From the NCBI GenBank assembly GCA_963782465.1, contig CAWAJR010000003.1:744001-808000 (forward strand): a stretch of 64,000 nucleotides of DNA, in the 5' to 3' direction. The stretch is from JAODBJ01 sp963782465 (GTDB lineage Bacteria; Actinomycetota; Acidimicrobiia; IMCC26256; PALSA-610). This document shows, in pieces, positions 9,113 through 18,299 of this stretch; the stretch's first letter is position 1, and each line of letters begins with the position of its first letter. Below the pieces are notes generated by a model, which had not been told where the DNA came from, did not search any database, and saw only the letters and a program-made list of their open reading frames with translations. Made by a program: the position numbers and the translations under genes.

Positions 9113-11469
9113 TGCTGGGCCTCCTGGGCGTGTTGCAGCGCGCGCCAGACGCGCTCGGGCGTGGCGGGCATGTCGATGTCGGTGATGCCGAAGGGTTGCA
9201 GGGCATCGACGATCGCGTTCATCACCGCCGGAGTCGAGGCGATCGTGCCGGCCTCGCCGATGCCTTTGACGCCGAGCGGGTTACTCGGGCTCGGCGTGGT
9301 CGTGTGGCCCAGTTCGAGGCTGGGCACTTCGGCGGCCGAAGGAACGAGATAGTCGACGAGGGTCGACGTCAGCAGGTTGCCGGCGTCGTCGTAGACGGCT
9401 TCTTCCCACAGTGCCTGTGCGACACCCTGGATCACGCCGCCGTGCACCTGGCCCTCGACGATGAGCGGGTTGACCTGGTTGCCGCAGTCGTCGACCGCGA
9501 CGTAGCGCAACAACTCGACCCGCCCGGTCTCGGCGTCGATCTCGACCACCGCGACGTGGGTCCCGAACGGGAACGTGAAGTTGGGCGGGTCCCAGGTGGC
9601 CTGGGCCTCGAGGTTCGGTTCGACGCCGTCGGGAAGGTCGTGGGCGGTGAAGGCCGCGAACGCGATCTCGCCGATCGCCATCGCGTGACCGGGGGTTCCC
9701 TTCACCCGGAACGAGCCGTCGACGAATTCGAGGTCGCCTTCCGCGGCTTCGAGCTGGTGCGCGGCGATCGCACGCGCTTTGGCGAGCACCTTCTCGCACG
9801 CCATCCACAACGCCGCGCCACCGACCGACACCGAGCGCGAACCGTAGGTGTCGAGCCCGAGCGGCGAGATATCGGTGTCGGAGTGCAGCACCTCCACGTC
9901 GTCGCACGGGACTCCGAGCCGGTCGGCGACGATCATCGACCACGACGTGACGTGCCCCTGCCCGTGCGGTGAAGTGCCGGTGATCACCTGCACCTTGCCG
10001 GTGGGCAACAGCCGGACGGTCGCCGACTCCCAGCCGCCGGCCGAATACCGCAGCGACGCGAGCACCCGGCTCGGCGCGAGGCCGCACATCTCGACATACG
10101 AGGAGAGCCCGATGCCCAGATGACGGGTGGACCCTTCGGCCCGGCGCCGCCGCTGTTCGGCGCGCACACCGTCGTAGTCGGCCGCGGCGAGCGCCTGCGC
10201 GAGCGCGGGTTCGTAGTTGCCGCTGTCGAACGACAGGCCACCGGCCGACGCGTAGGGGAACTGGTCGGCCCGGATGAAGTTGCGACGGCGGATCTCGGCC
10301 GGGTCGATGCCGACCTCCCGCGCGAGCGCGTCCATGGCCCGTTCGATCGCGTAGGTGGCCTCGGGCCGCCCCGCGCCCCGGTAGGCGTCGGTGGGCGTGC
10401 GGTTGGTGAACACCGACGTGCAGGTGAACGAGTACGCCGGGACGTCGTACACGCCGTGGTACAGGAACGCGCCGAGTAGCGGGATGCCCGGCGTGATGAG
10501 CTGCAGGTACGCGCCCATGTCGGCGAGGAGGTGAACCCGGACCGCGCTGACCCGGCCGTCGGCATCGGCGGCGAGCTCGATGTCTTGGATCATCCCCCGG
10601 CCCTGGATGGTCGCCTGGGTCGCCTCGCCCCGTTCCTCGCTCCAACGCACCGGCCGGCGTAACCGGTGGGCGAGGGCCAGGCACAGCGCCTCTTCCGCGT
10701 ACACGTCGAGCTTCGAACCGAAACCGCCGCCGACGGCCGGTGCGACGACCCGGAGTTTCTGTTCCGGCAAGCCGAGCGTGATGCCGAGCATCACCTTCAG
10801 GATGTGCGGGATCTGCGTCGACGAGTAGATGGTGAAGTCGCCGCCGAACGGTTCGGGCACGACACACACGCCGCGCGGTTCCATCGCGGTCGGGATCAAC
10901 CGCTGCTGGAGGTAGCGCTCGCGCACCGTGTGCACAGCCTGCTCGAACGCGGCGTCGACCGCGGCTTCGTCGGGGACGAGCGCCCAGGTGTACGAACGGT
11001 TGGTACCGATGTCGGCGTGCACCAGCGTGTGATCGTGGAGTGCTTCTTCGAGGTCGAGCACCACGGGGAGCGGCTCGTACTCGACGTCGATCTTCTCCGC
11101 GCCGTCGCGCGCCGCGCTCTTCGACTCCGCCACCACGACCGCGACGCCTTCGCCCGTGTAGCGCACTTCGTCGATCGCGAGCGGCCAGTGGGCCGGCGCC
11201 TTCATGTCTTCGGTGACAGGCCACGCGCACGGCAGCGGGTTCTCCCACTCCGACCGGAGATCGGCGCCCGTGAAGACCGCGACGACACCGGGCATCGCGC
11301 GGGCGGCCGACACGTCGATCGCCGCGATGCGCGCGTGAGCGACCGTGCTGCGCACGACCTTCGCGTGCAGGGCCCCGGGCACCGAGAGGTCGTCGACGAA
11401 ACGAGCCTCGCCGGTGAGCAGCGCCGGGTCCTCCTTGCGGAGGAGCCGGGTTCCCAGCGTGGCGGTCAT
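9109..11469 (-). CDS. coxL: Molybdenum hydroxylase large subunit, form II CoxL type
   Basis: This is the catalytic subunit of a xanthine-dehydrogenase-family enzyme, 786 residues from the ATG at 11469. It binds the molybdenum-cytosine dinucleotide cofactor; visible landmarks are VGGGFGSKLDVYAEEAL and, near the C-terminus, GVKGIGEAGT with the expected catalytic glutamate. The active-site loop at residues 362-368 is AYRGAGR. True (form I) CO dehydrogenases have AYRCSFR with the selenium/copper-binding cysteine; AYRGAGR defines form II, whose physiological substrate is uncertain. The order S-L-M also matches form II. So I call it a form II CO-dehydrogenase-like aerobic hydroxylase, not a proven CO oxidiser. 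It overlaps coxS by 4 bases. Confidence 0.9.
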   Translation of the reverse strand: MTATLGTRLLRKEDPALLTGEARFVDDLSVPGALHAKVVRSTVAHARIAAIDVSAARAMPGVVAVFTGADLRSEWENPLPCAWPVTEDMKAPAHWPLAIDEVRYTGEGVAVVVAESKSAARDGAEKIDVEYEPLPVVLDLEEALHDHTLVHADIGTNRSYTWALVPDEAAVDAAFEQAVHTVRERYLQQRLIPTAMEPRGVCVVPEPFGGDFTIYSSTQIPHILKVMLGITLGLPEQKLRVVAPAVGGGFGSKLDVYAEEALCLALAHRLRRPVRWSEERGEATQATIQGRGMIQDIELAADADGRVSAVRVHLLADMGAYLQLITPGIPLLGAFLYHGVYDVPAYSFTCTSVFTNRTPTDAYRGAGRPEATYAIERAMDALAREVGIDPAEIRRRNFIRADQFPYASAGGLSFDSGNYEPALAQALAAADYDGVRAEQRRRRAEGSTRHLGIGLSSYVEMCGLAPSRVLASLRYSAGGWESATVRLLPTGKVQVITGTSPHGQGHVTSWSMIVADRLGVPCDDVEVLHSDTDISPLGLDTYGSRSVSVGGAALWMACEKVLAKARAIAAHQLEAAEGDLEFVDGSFRVKGTPGHAMAIGEIAFAAFTAHDLPDGVEPNLEAQATWDPPNFTFPFGTHVAVVEIDAETGRVELLRYVAVDDCGNQVNPLIVEGQVHGGVIQGVAQALWEEAVYDDAGNLLTSTLVDYLVPSAAEVPSLELGHTTTPSPSNPLGVKGIGEAGTIASTPAVMNAIVDALQPFGITDIDMPATPERVWRALQHAQEAQQ

Positions 11470-11939
11470 CGTGCGCCGGCCTGCCGCGTTTCGGCGGCGG
11501 CGAGCACCGCCTTCACGATGTTGTGGTAGCCGGTGCACCGGCAGAGGTTGCCTTCGAGCCCGAGGCGGACGTCGTGCTCCGTCGGGTTGGGAACCTCCTC
11601 GAGCAGGGAAACGGCGGCCATCACCATGCCGGCGGTGCAATACCCGCACTGCAGCCCGTGGTTCTCGTGGAACGCCTGTTGCACCGGGTGCAGCTCGCCG
11701 TCGTGGGCGAGGCCCTCGATCGTCGTCACCGCAGCACCGTCGGCCTGCGCGGCGAAGATCGTGCACGACTTCACCGACTCGCCGTCGAGCAGCACCGTGC
11801 ACGCACCGCACGAGGACGTGTCGCAGCCGATCTTGGTGCCCGTCAGCGCGCAAGCCTCGCGCAGGTACTGCACGAGCAGCACCCGCGGTTCGACGTCGTG
11901 CTCCTGGGCAGCGCCGTTCACCGTCATCCCAATGCGCAT
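11466..11939 (-). CDS. coxS: Molybdenum hydroxylase iron-sulfur (small) subunit
   Basis: The small subunit carries two [2Fe-2S] clusters between the molybdenum and FAD subunits. The plant-ferredoxin-type cluster has C39, C44, C47 and C59 (GCDTSSCGACTVLL). The second, helical cluster has C98, C101, C133 and C135 (LQCGYCTAGM and LEGNLCRCTGYHNI). Its 157 residues are the normal size. The ATG at 11939 is preceded by GGAGGG. This is the first gene of the operon, and the 99-base gap to the upstream PPOX gene is the likely place for a promoter. Confidence 0.93.
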   Translation of the reverse strand: MRIGMTVNGAAQEHDVEPRVLLVQYLREACALTGTKIGCDTSSCGACTVLLDGESVKSCTIFAAQADGAAVTTIEGLAHDGELHPVQQAFHENHGLQCGYCTAGMVMAAVSLLEEVPNPTEHDVRLGLEGNLCRCTGYHNIVKAVLAAAETRQAGAR

Positions 11940-12038
11940 CGAAGGCCCTCCGTTGGTGCGATGGTTCGGGCGTCACTCTCGCGCGCCGGCGAGAGGTCTA
12001 CCAGGCCCACTCGGAGGATGACCGGCTCATGGTCGAGG

Positions 12039-12449
12039 TCAGCCGCTGATCCTCGGGCCGGCGCGTTCGATCGCGATGCGCAGTACCACCCGTTGCTGGT
12101 CGGTCATGGCCGCGCGGTACTCGTCCCAGTCGGGGTGCTCCCCCGAGACCCGCCGGTAATAGTCGACGAGGCGCTCCATGGCGTCGGGGAGATGGACGAC
12201 CTCGGCGGTGCCGTCGACCTGGCCCCACGCGCCGTAGAAACCGTCGTTCAGCATGCAGACCGACGCCCGCGGGTCGCGCAGCAGGTTCTTGGTCTTCATC
12301 GCCGTCTCGCGGCTGCTGATCACGACGAAGCCGTCGGCGTCGACCGCGGCCGCGATCGGCGACATCTGGGGCCGACCGTCGCGCCGGAAGGTCGCGAGGA
12401 TGCCGTGATGATTGGTACGGATGAAGTCTCGGGCCTGGTCGATGTCCAC
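12039..12449 (-). CDS. PPOX-class F420-dependent oxidoreductase-like protein
   Basis: A 136-residue split-barrel flavin-type protein that starts MDIDQARDFIRTNHHGILAT, then FRRDGRPQMSPI and a VVISSRETAMKTKNLLRDPR segment. These match the TIGR03618/Rv1155-like group of the pyridoxamine-phosphate-oxidase fold, many of which bind F420 rather than FMN. An NADPH:F420 reductase (npdG) elsewhere in the window makes F420 use plausible. The substrate is unknown. It lies 33 bases after yebC on the same strand. Confidence 0.75.
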   Translation of the reverse strand: MDIDQARDFIRTNHHGILATFRRDGRPQMSPIAAAVDADGFVVISSRETAMKTKNLLRDPRASVCMLNDGFYGAWGQVDGTAEVVHLPDAMERLVDYYRRVSGEHPDWDEYRAAMTDQQRVVLRIAIERAGPRISG

Positions 12450-12482
12450 ACGTGCCCCTTCGGTTGCGACGGCGCTGGCCGC

Positions 12483-13235
12483 TCAGACGTTCACCGCTTC
12501 GAGCACCGCGTCGGGGATGTCGAAATTGGCCCAGACCGCCTCGACGTCGTCGTGGTCCTCGAGCGCCTCGATGAGCCGCAACACCGACTTCGCCGCGTTC
12601 TCTTCCGTGAGTTCCACGCTGATGTTCGGTTCGTAGACGAGGTCCGACGACGCCACCGGCGTACCCGCGGCCTCGATCGCGGTGCGGACCGCGTGCAACT
12701 CCGTTGCCGGTGTGACCACCTCCCAGTTGTCGCCGCCGTCGCGGATGTCTTCCGCGCCCGCGTCGGCGGCCAGCAACATCAGATCGTCTTCGCTCGCCGC
12801 CGACTTCGGCACGAGCACGATGCCCCGCCGGTCGAACTGCCAACTCACCGCGCCCGGTTCGGCGAAGGAACCACCGTTGCGCGAGAACACGTTGCGGATC
12901 TCCGCGCCGGTGCGGTTCCGGTTGTCGGTGAGCGCCTGCACGAACACGGCCACACCGTGGGGCGCGTAACCCTCGTAGGCGACCGACTCGTACGTGACCC
13001 CTTCTTCTTCCCCCGTACCGCGCCGGATCGCCCGCTGGATCGTGTCGACCGGTACCGAGTTGTCGCGTGCCTTCTGCACCATCGTGCGCAGCGTGGCGTT
13101 CGTCTCGGGGTCGCCCCCGCCGGTTCGGGCCGCCACCTCGATCTGGCGGATCAACACCGCGAACAACTTGCCGCGCGCCTGGTCGGCCGCGCCCTTCTTG
13201 TGCTTGATCGAATGCCATTTGGAGTGACCCGACAT
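12483..13235 (-). CDS. YebC/TACO1-family translation or transcription regulator
   Basis: A 250-residue protein starting MSGHSKWHSIKHKKGAADQ, the hallmark of YebC/TACO1. It also has the conserved GYAPHGVAVFVQALTDNRNR and SRNGGSFAEPGAVSW segments and the acidic C-terminal domain. Family members are described as transcription regulators or, more recently, as factors that help ribosomes past difficult stretches. The ATG overlaps the pdxT stop by one base (TGATG). The position between pdxT and ruvC is the conserved actinobacterial one. Confidence 0.93.
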   Translation of the reverse strand: MSGHSKWHSIKHKKGAADQARGKLFAVLIRQIEVAARTGGGDPETNATLRTMVQKARDNSVPVDTIQRAIRRGTGEEEGVTYESVAYEGYAPHGVAVFVQALTDNRNRTGAEIRNVFSRNGGSFAEPGAVSWQFDRRGIVLVPKSAASEDDLMLLAADAGAEDIRDGGDNWEVVTPATELHAVRTAIEAAGTPVASSDLVYEPNISVELTEENAAKSVLRLIEALEDHDDVEAVWANFDIPDAVLEAVNV

Positions 13236-13807
13236 CAGGCAACCTCAGTCAAGAAACGCTCGTGCAGGCGCAGATCACCTGCGAGCTCCGGATGGAACGA
13301 CGAGAACCAGATCGGGCCTTGACGGCCCAGCACCGCCACACCGCCGTGACGCGCGAGCACCTCGACCGCGGGCCCGCACTCCTCGACGACCGGCGCGCGG
13401 ATGAACACGCCGGTGAACGGCCCGCCGGCCAACCCGGCGACGTCGAGGGGCGCTTCGAACGAATCACGCTGGCGACCGTAACCGTTGCGGCGCACGCGGG
13501 CGTCGAGCAGTCCGAGCGGCCGCTGATCGGCCCGCCCGTCGACGACGGTGGTCGCGATCACGATCAGTCCGGCGCAGGTCGCGAACGCCGGCATGCCGTC
13601 GTGCAACCGTGCCGTGAGGGGCGTACGCAGCTCCGACGTGTCGAGCAATTTGTCGATGGTCGTCGACTCCCCGCCGGGCAGGAAGATCGCGTCGACACCG
13701 GCGAGGTGCTCCGGCCGGCGGACCAGCGCGACATCGGCACCGAGGGCGCCGAGCGCCTCAGCGTGCTCGCGAAACGCGCCCTGGAGGGCGAGAACCCCGA
13801 TCTTCAT
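13235..13807 (-). CDS. pdxT: Pyridoxal 5'-phosphate synthase glutaminase subunit PdxT
   Basis: PdxT releases ammonia from glutamine and channels it to PdxS for vitamin B6 synthesis. The sequence begins MKIGVLALQGAFREHAEAL. The conserved FLPGGESTTIDKLL follows, the nucleophile cysteine is in FATCAGLIVIA, and the His/Glu pair is in SSFHPELAGD. The length is 190 residues. It follows pdxS by 39 bases, as expected for one functional complex. Confidence 0.96.
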   Translation of the reverse strand: MKIGVLALQGAFREHAEALGALGADVALVRRPEHLAGVDAIFLPGGESTTIDKLLDTSELRTPLTARLHDGMPAFATCAGLIVIATTVVDGRADQRPLGLLDARVRRNGYGRQRDSFEAPLDVAGLAGGPFTGVFIRAPVVEECGPAVEVLARHGGVAVLGRQGPIWFSSFHPELAGDLRLHERFLTEVA

Positions 13808-13846
13808 CCCGCGGCCCTGGAGGCCTCGACGGCGCGCGCACCGGCG

Positions 13847-14734
13847 TCACCAACCGCGCTCGGCGAGCTTCACGTCGAGTTTGTCGATCTCCTCGCCGCG
13901 CATCGCTTCGCCGAGACCGCGCGACACCTTGCCGACGATCTGCGGGTCGTTGTAGTGGGTGGTCGCTTCGACGATCGCCTTCCCGCGTGTCGCGGGGTCG
14001 GACGACTTGAAGATGCCACTCCCGACGAAGACGGCCTGCGCGCCGAGTTGCATCACGAGCGCGGCGTCGGCCGGGGTCGCGATACCGCCGGCACAGAACA
14101 GCGGCACGGGCAGCTCGCCCAGGCGCGCGACTTCCGACACGAGGTCGATGGGCGCCTGCAACTGCTTCGCCCACCCGAACAACTCCTCGGGCCGGGCGAC
14201 CTTGATCTTCTCGATGTCGCCGAGGATCGACCGGAGGTGGCGCACGGCTTCGACGATGTTGCCGGTACCCGCTTCGCCCTTGCTGCGGATCATCGCCGCG
14301 CCCTCGCTGATCCGCCGCAGCGCCTCACCGAGGTTCGTCGCGCCGCACACGAACGGCACGGTGAACGCCCACTTGTCGACGTGGAACGCTTCGTCGGCCG
14401 GGGTGAGCACTTCCGACTCGTCGACGTAGTCGACGCCGAGCGACTGGAGGACCTGCGCCTCCGCAAAGTGGCCGATGCGGCACTTCGCCATCACCGGGAT
14501 CGTGACCGCGGCCTGGATGCCCTCGATCATCGCCGGGTCGCTCATCCGGGCCACGCCGCCGTCGCGGCGGATGTCGGAAGGGACCCGCTCGAGCGCCATC
14601 ACCGCGGTGGCGCCGGCGTCCTCGGCGATCTTCGCCTGCTCGGGCGTGACGACGTCCATGATGACACCGCCGCGCAACATCTCGGCCAGGCCACGCTTGA
14701 CGCGCCCGGTACCGGTGGTGCGGTCCTCAGCCAT
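13847..14734 (-). CDS. pdxS: Pyridoxal 5'-phosphate synthase lyase subunit PdxS
   Basis: PdxS builds pyridoxal phosphate from ribose 5-phosphate, glyceraldehyde 3-phosphate and ammonia. Its 295 residues are nearly identical in plan to other PdxS proteins: the leader VKRGLAEMLRGGVIMDVV, the catalytic region VPVMAKCRIGHFAEAQVL, the DYVDESEVLTPAD strand and the phosphate site FCAGGIATPADAAL. It forms an operon with pdxT. The ATG at 14734 fits the family N-terminus. Confidence 0.97.
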   Translation of the reverse strand: MAEDRTTGTGRVKRGLAEMLRGGVIMDVVTPEQAKIAEDAGATAVMALERVPSDIRRDGGVARMSDPAMIEGIQAAVTIPVMAKCRIGHFAEAQVLQSLGVDYVDESEVLTPADEAFHVDKWAFTVPFVCGATNLGEALRRISEGAAMIRSKGEAGTGNIVEAVRHLRSILGDIEKIKVARPEELFGWAKQLQAPIDLVSEVARLGELPVPLFCAGGIATPADAALVMQLGAQAVFVGSGIFKSSDPATRGKAIVEATTHYNDPQIVGKVSRGLGEAMRGEEIDKLDVKLAERGW

Positions 14735-14756
14735 CCGGCCAGTCTACCGGCCGGGG

Positions 14757-15662
14757 TTACATGGCTTCGAGGGCTTTGATGCGCTCGGCGATGGGCGGGT
14801 GGGTCGCGAACAGCTTGTTGAAGCGTGAACCGGGGTGCGACGCGTCGGTGTCGAGCGGCTCCTCGATCCACAGGTGCGCGGTGGCCTTCGAAGCCGTGTG
14901 CACGACCGAGGTGTCGTCTTCCAACTTCTTCAACGCGGAGATCAGCCCGGGCGGGTAGCGGGTGAGCTGCACCCCCGACGCGTCGGCCAGCGACTCCCGC
15001 CGGCGGCTCATCGCGAGCTGCATCAACTTGGCGACGATCGGGGCGAGGACCAACAACAGCACACCGAAGATCGCGAACACGGCGCCGGCGATGCCGGCGT
15101 CGTTCGAATCGTTCCGGTTCCGGCGACCGCCCCAGAACATGAAGCGCAAGAAGAAGTCGGAGAGCAGCGCGACCACACCGACGAGCGTCACCGCGATCGT
15201 CGACACGAGGATGTCGTAGTTGCGGATGTGCGACAGCTCGTGGGCGAGCACGCCTTCGAGCTCGACGCGGTTCATCTTCTCGAGCAGCCCGGTGGTGACC
15301 GCGACTGCCGCGTGTTGCGGGTCGCGGCCGGTCGCGAACGCGTTCGGCGCCGGGTCGTCGACGATGTAGAGGCGCGGCTTCGGCAACCCGCTCGCGATGC
15401 AGAGCCCCTCGACCAGGTTGTGGTACCGCGCGTACTCACGAGGGTCGGCGGGATGGGCGCGGCTCATCTTGAGCGCGACCTTGTCGCTGTTGTAGTAGGC
15501 GGTGACCGAGCCGATGAGCGCGATCACGCCCGCGATCACCAACCCGATGATGCCGCCACCGGTCAGGTAGTTGATCGCTTCGACGACCGCCACGACGAGC
15601 ACGACGAAGGCCGCGATGATGAGCCATGTGCGCCGCTTGTTCGCGGCGATCTGTTCGTACAC
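14757..15662 (-). CDS. htpX: Membrane metalloprotease HtpX (M48 family)
   Basis: HtpX degrades damaged membrane proteins. Two N-terminal helices (residues 12-53) precede the protease domain. The zinc motif HELSH is at 141-145, and the third ligand lies in the SRRRESLADASGVQLTRYP segment. Two further hydrophobic stretches surround FWGGRRNRND. The ending THPPIAERIKALEAM is typical. At 301 residues it is a complete M48B protein. lemA lies immediately upstream on the same strand, a common pairing. Confidence 0.92.
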   Translation of the reverse strand: MYEQIAANKRRTWLIIAAFVVLVVAVVEAINYLTGGGIIGLVIAGVIALIGSVTAYYNSDKVALKMSRAHPADPREYARYHNLVEGLCIASGLPKPRLYIVDDPAPNAFATGRDPQHAAVAVTTGLLEKMNRVELEGVLAHELSHIRNYDILVSTIAVTLVGVVALLSDFFLRFMFWGGRRNRNDSNDAGIAGAVFAIFGVLLLVLAPIVAKLMQLAMSRRRESLADASGVQLTRYPPGLISALKKLEDDTSVVHTASKATAHLWIEEPLDTDASHPGSRFNKLFATHPPIAERIKALEAM

Positions 15663-15679
15663 GTGAGATCAGCGAGGGT

Positions 15680-16231
15680 TCAGAACTGCACCTTCGGCAC
15701 GCTCTTCGCCTCTTCCTCTCCCTCGAAGTACTCGCGTTCGTGGAAGTTGAACATGCCCGCGATGATGTTCGACGGGATCGACTGGATCTTGCTGTTGTAC
15801 TTCACGACCGAGTCGTTGTAGAACTGCCGCGCGTACGCGATGCGATCTTCCGTCGATGTCAGCTGTTCCTGCAGCGCGAGGAAGTTCTGGTTCGCCTTCA
15901 GGTCGGGGTAGGCCTCCGCCACCGCGAACAGCTGGCGCAGCGCACCGGTGAGCACGTTCTCGGCTTGGGCCTGTGCCGGCGCGCCCTGGGCCGACACCGC
16001 CTGCTGGCGGGCCTGCACGACGCGTTCGAGGGTGTCCTTCTCGTGCGCCGCGTAGCCCTTGACTGTTTCGACCAGGTTCGGGACGAGGTCGTGGCGACGC
16101 TGCAGTTGGACGTCGATCTGCGACCAGGCATTGTCGATCCGGTTCCGCAACCGGACCAGGCCGTTGTACGACGCGACGAAGACGAGGACCACCAAGACGA
16201 TGATCACAACGATGATGATGACCGCGATCAC
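15680..16231 (-). CDS. LemA family membrane protein
   Basis: A 183-residue protein with one N-terminal transmembrane helix (VIAVIIIVVIIVLVVLVFVA) and a helical cytoplasmic domain with the LemA landmarks YNGLVRLRNRIDNAWSQIDV, LQRRHDLVPNLVETVKGYA and FYNDSVVKYNSKIQ. The GTG at 16231 is chosen because GGAGG is 8 bases upstream. The function of LemA proteins is unclear; association with HtpX-type proteases is frequent, and this gene ends 17 bases before htpX. Confidence 0.9.
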   Translation of the reverse strand: MIAVIIIVVIIVLVVLVFVASYNGLVRLRNRIDNAWSQIDVQLQRRHDLVPNLVETVKGYAAHEKDTLERVVQARQQAVSAQGAPAQAQAENVLTGALRQLFAVAEAYPDLKANQNFLALQEQLTSTEDRIAYARQFYNDSVVKYNSKIQSIPSNIIAGMFNFHEREYFEGEEEAKSVPKVQF

Positions 16232-16280
16232 AAAAGGAACCTCCGTCCCAGGAGACCATGCAGTGTAGGGAGCGCGCCGC

Positions 16281-17348
16281 TCACACGAGTGCCATGGCGT
16301 GCTCGTAGATGTCGACGTAGCGCCGGGCGAGGCGCCGCATGGAGAATTCGCCCGCTCGCTCGTGGCCGGCGGCGACGAGCCTGCCTCGCAAGCCGGCGTC
16401 GTCGAGCACCCGCCGCAGCGCGGCGCGCAGCGCCTGCGGGTCGCCGGGCGGGACCACCAACGACTCCTGATCGGGCCGGGCGACGTTGCGGTAGCCCTCG
16501 ATGTCGGACGCGACGATCGCCGTCCCGGCGGCCATGGCCTCGAGGAGGACGAGCCCGAACGATTCACCGCCGATCGCGGGCGCGCAGAACACCGTTGCGC
16601 CGCGTAGCCGTTCGGCGAGGGCATCGTCGGAGACCACACCGAGCCACTCGACGTTGGCGGTGCGGCGCGCCTGCAACTCCGCGGTCTGCGGACCGGTGCT
16701 CGCAACCCACAGTTCGGCGTCGCGATCGATCCCTCGCCACGCTTCGATCAACACGTCGAGCCCTTTACGCGGCTCGTGCCGCCCGACGAACAACACCGCG
16801 GGTCGCTTCGACGGGTGGGCCGGCCCCGTGGCGAACCGGTCGACGTCGATGCCGTTCCACAACACCGTGTACTCGCCGTCGAGAAACTCGTAGGCCAGGT
16901 TGCGCGCCGCTTCCGACACCGCAACCCGGGTCGGGATGCGTTGCATGATCATGCGCACCGCCGGCATCGCCCACTTCTGGGGCATCTCCCCCGCGATGTG
17001 GAACGTCCCGATCATCGGTCCTTTGAAGCCCATCAGGATCGAGAGGTTCGGCGCCGGCACCGCCGGTTCGTGCAGGTGCACCAGGTCGGGCTTGATGCTG
17101 CGCACCGCTTCGATCGTGCGCCGTGCCATCGGCGCGCCGGTCGCGATCGGCGAGATCGACCCGTTCGATTCCCATTCGACCGTCGGGCCGACGCACACGA
17201 CGCCCGGCTCGGGTGGCGGGCCGTCGCACGGGGCGACGATCCGGACGTCGATGTCGAGGGCGCGCAGCTCACGCGACAAACCGAGCACCTGGCCCTGCAC
17301 GCCACCGGGGCGCGACAGCGAATAGGGGCAGGTCATGATCACTCGCAT
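16281..17348 (-). CDS. pimA: PimA-like phosphatidylinositol alpha-mannosyltransferase
   Basis: A GT-B fold, GT4-family glycosyltransferase of 355 residues. The N-terminal domain reads MRVIMTCPYSLSRPGGVQGQ (the acceptor/GGVQ loop) and DLVHLHEP. The C-terminal GDP-mannose site includes FVGRHEPRKGLDVLIEAW and the E-x7-E element in GGESFGLVLLEAMAAGT. The start overlaps the end of the acyltransferase by 10 bases. Order after PI synthase and PatA matches mycobacterial pgsA1-patA-pimA, so the likely job is adding the first mannose to phosphatidylinositol at the cytoplasmic face. The exact lipid product here is inferred. Confidence 0.85.
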   Translation of the reverse strand: MRVIMTCPYSLSRPGGVQGQVLGLSRELRALDIDVRIVAPCDGPPPEPGVVCVGPTVEWESNGSISPIATGAPMARRTIEAVRSIKPDLVHLHEPAVPAPNLSILMGFKGPMIGTFHIAGEMPQKWAMPAVRMIMQRIPTRVAVSEAARNLAYEFLDGEYTVLWNGIDVDRFATGPAHPSKRPAVLFVGRHEPRKGLDVLIEAWRGIDRDAELWVASTGPQTAELQARRTANVEWLGVVSDDALAERLRGATVFCAPAIGGESFGLVLLEAMAAGTAIVASDIEGYRNVARPDQESLVVPPGDPQALRAALRRVLDDAGLRGRLVAAGHERAGEFSMRRLARRYVDIYEHAMALV

Positions 17349-18296
17349 GTCGACGCCTGCGCCGGCGGGCCCGGCAACGGCAGCGGCGCGCCGGTCCGGT
17401 CGCTCGGCCAGTTCGGCTGCAAGAGGTGCCACTGCTCGGGGGCTTCGCGGATCAAGGGTTCCATTTCGTACGCCAGCGCCTGGGTGATGCGGGCGATGTC
17501 GTCTCGCAGCCGGCCTTCACGCGTGACCGGGATCGGCGGCCGCACCAGGCCACGATGATCGCGCCCGGGGCCGAAGTAGGTCGCGACGGGCAGCAGCGCC
17601 GCGCCCGTGCGCAAGGCGAGCGTCGCCGGCCCGGCCGGCAACGTGGTGCGTTCGCCGAAGAACTCCACGCCTACACCGTCGCCGGTGAGATCACGGTCGC
17701 ACAAGAGGCACACGATCCGGTTGTCGCGCAACGCCCGGATGACCCGGGAGGAGACATCGGGCCCGAGCGGCACGATGTCGAGGCCGAACCCCTTCCGCTG
17801 TTCCACGAACCAGTCGAACAGTTTCGGCGGTTCGACCGGTTCGACCACCGCCAGCACGTCGAAGCCCCGGCCGGCGATCCAGGCGCCGGCCCACTCCCAG
17901 CCGCCGAGGTGCGGGAGCGCGAGGATCGTGCCCTTCCCGGCCTCGACGCACGCCTCCACCTGCGCGAAGTTCTCGACCCGGCCGTGCGACGAGATCTCCC
18001 CCGCCCGCACCTCGGCCGGGAGACGGAACATCTCGAGCCAGTAGCGCGCGGTACGAGTCGAACGTCGCCTGCACCCGCGCCTCGAGCGCAACGTCGTCGA
18101 GGGTGCCGCCGGCGACGCGTTGCTGATGGCGGGCCACCATCTCGCGCCGGCCGCGCATCAACCGCGGGGCGACCCGGCCGGCGACTTCGCTCAGCGTGTG
18201 CGCGAACGGGTACGGGAACGACTCGCCGATGCGCGCCGCACTGCGGTAACCGATGTACGCGGCCGCGAGCGCGGCGCGATGCCCGCCCCCGGGCAC
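17339..18296 (-). CDS. patA: Phosphatidylinositol mannoside acyltransferase-like protein (frameshifted)
   Basis: A lysophospholipid-acyltransferase (LpxL/PatA) family protein. The first part, from the GTG at 18296, covers AAYIGYRSAARIGESFPYPF and ARVQATFDSY. The second is in another frame, starting ARYWLEMFRLPAEVRAGEIS and continuing with the acyltransferase motif ILALPHLGGWEWAGAWIAGR and LLCDRDLTGDGVGVEFFGE. Deleting one G at 18050-18051 joins them into about 318 residues. It starts 3 bases inside the upstream PI-synthase end and overlaps pimA. By family and context it should acylate a mannosylated phosphatidylinositol. Confidence 0.82.
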
Positions 18297-18299
18297 CGG

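Noticed and set aside
9281..11248. A 655-codon minus-strand frame overlapping coxL
   Set aside because: It is the out-of-frame shadow of coxL, made of Arg-rich low-complexity sequence.
9109..11469. Calling coxL a bona fide CO dehydrogenase
   Set aside because: The active-site loop AYRGAGR lacks the cysteine of AYRCSFR, so CO oxidation cannot be claimed from sequence.
14735..14754. CCGGCC...GGCCGG hairpin before pdxS as a regulatory element
   Set aside because: The stem is a short self-complementary G+C word common by chance at this composition, with no T run.
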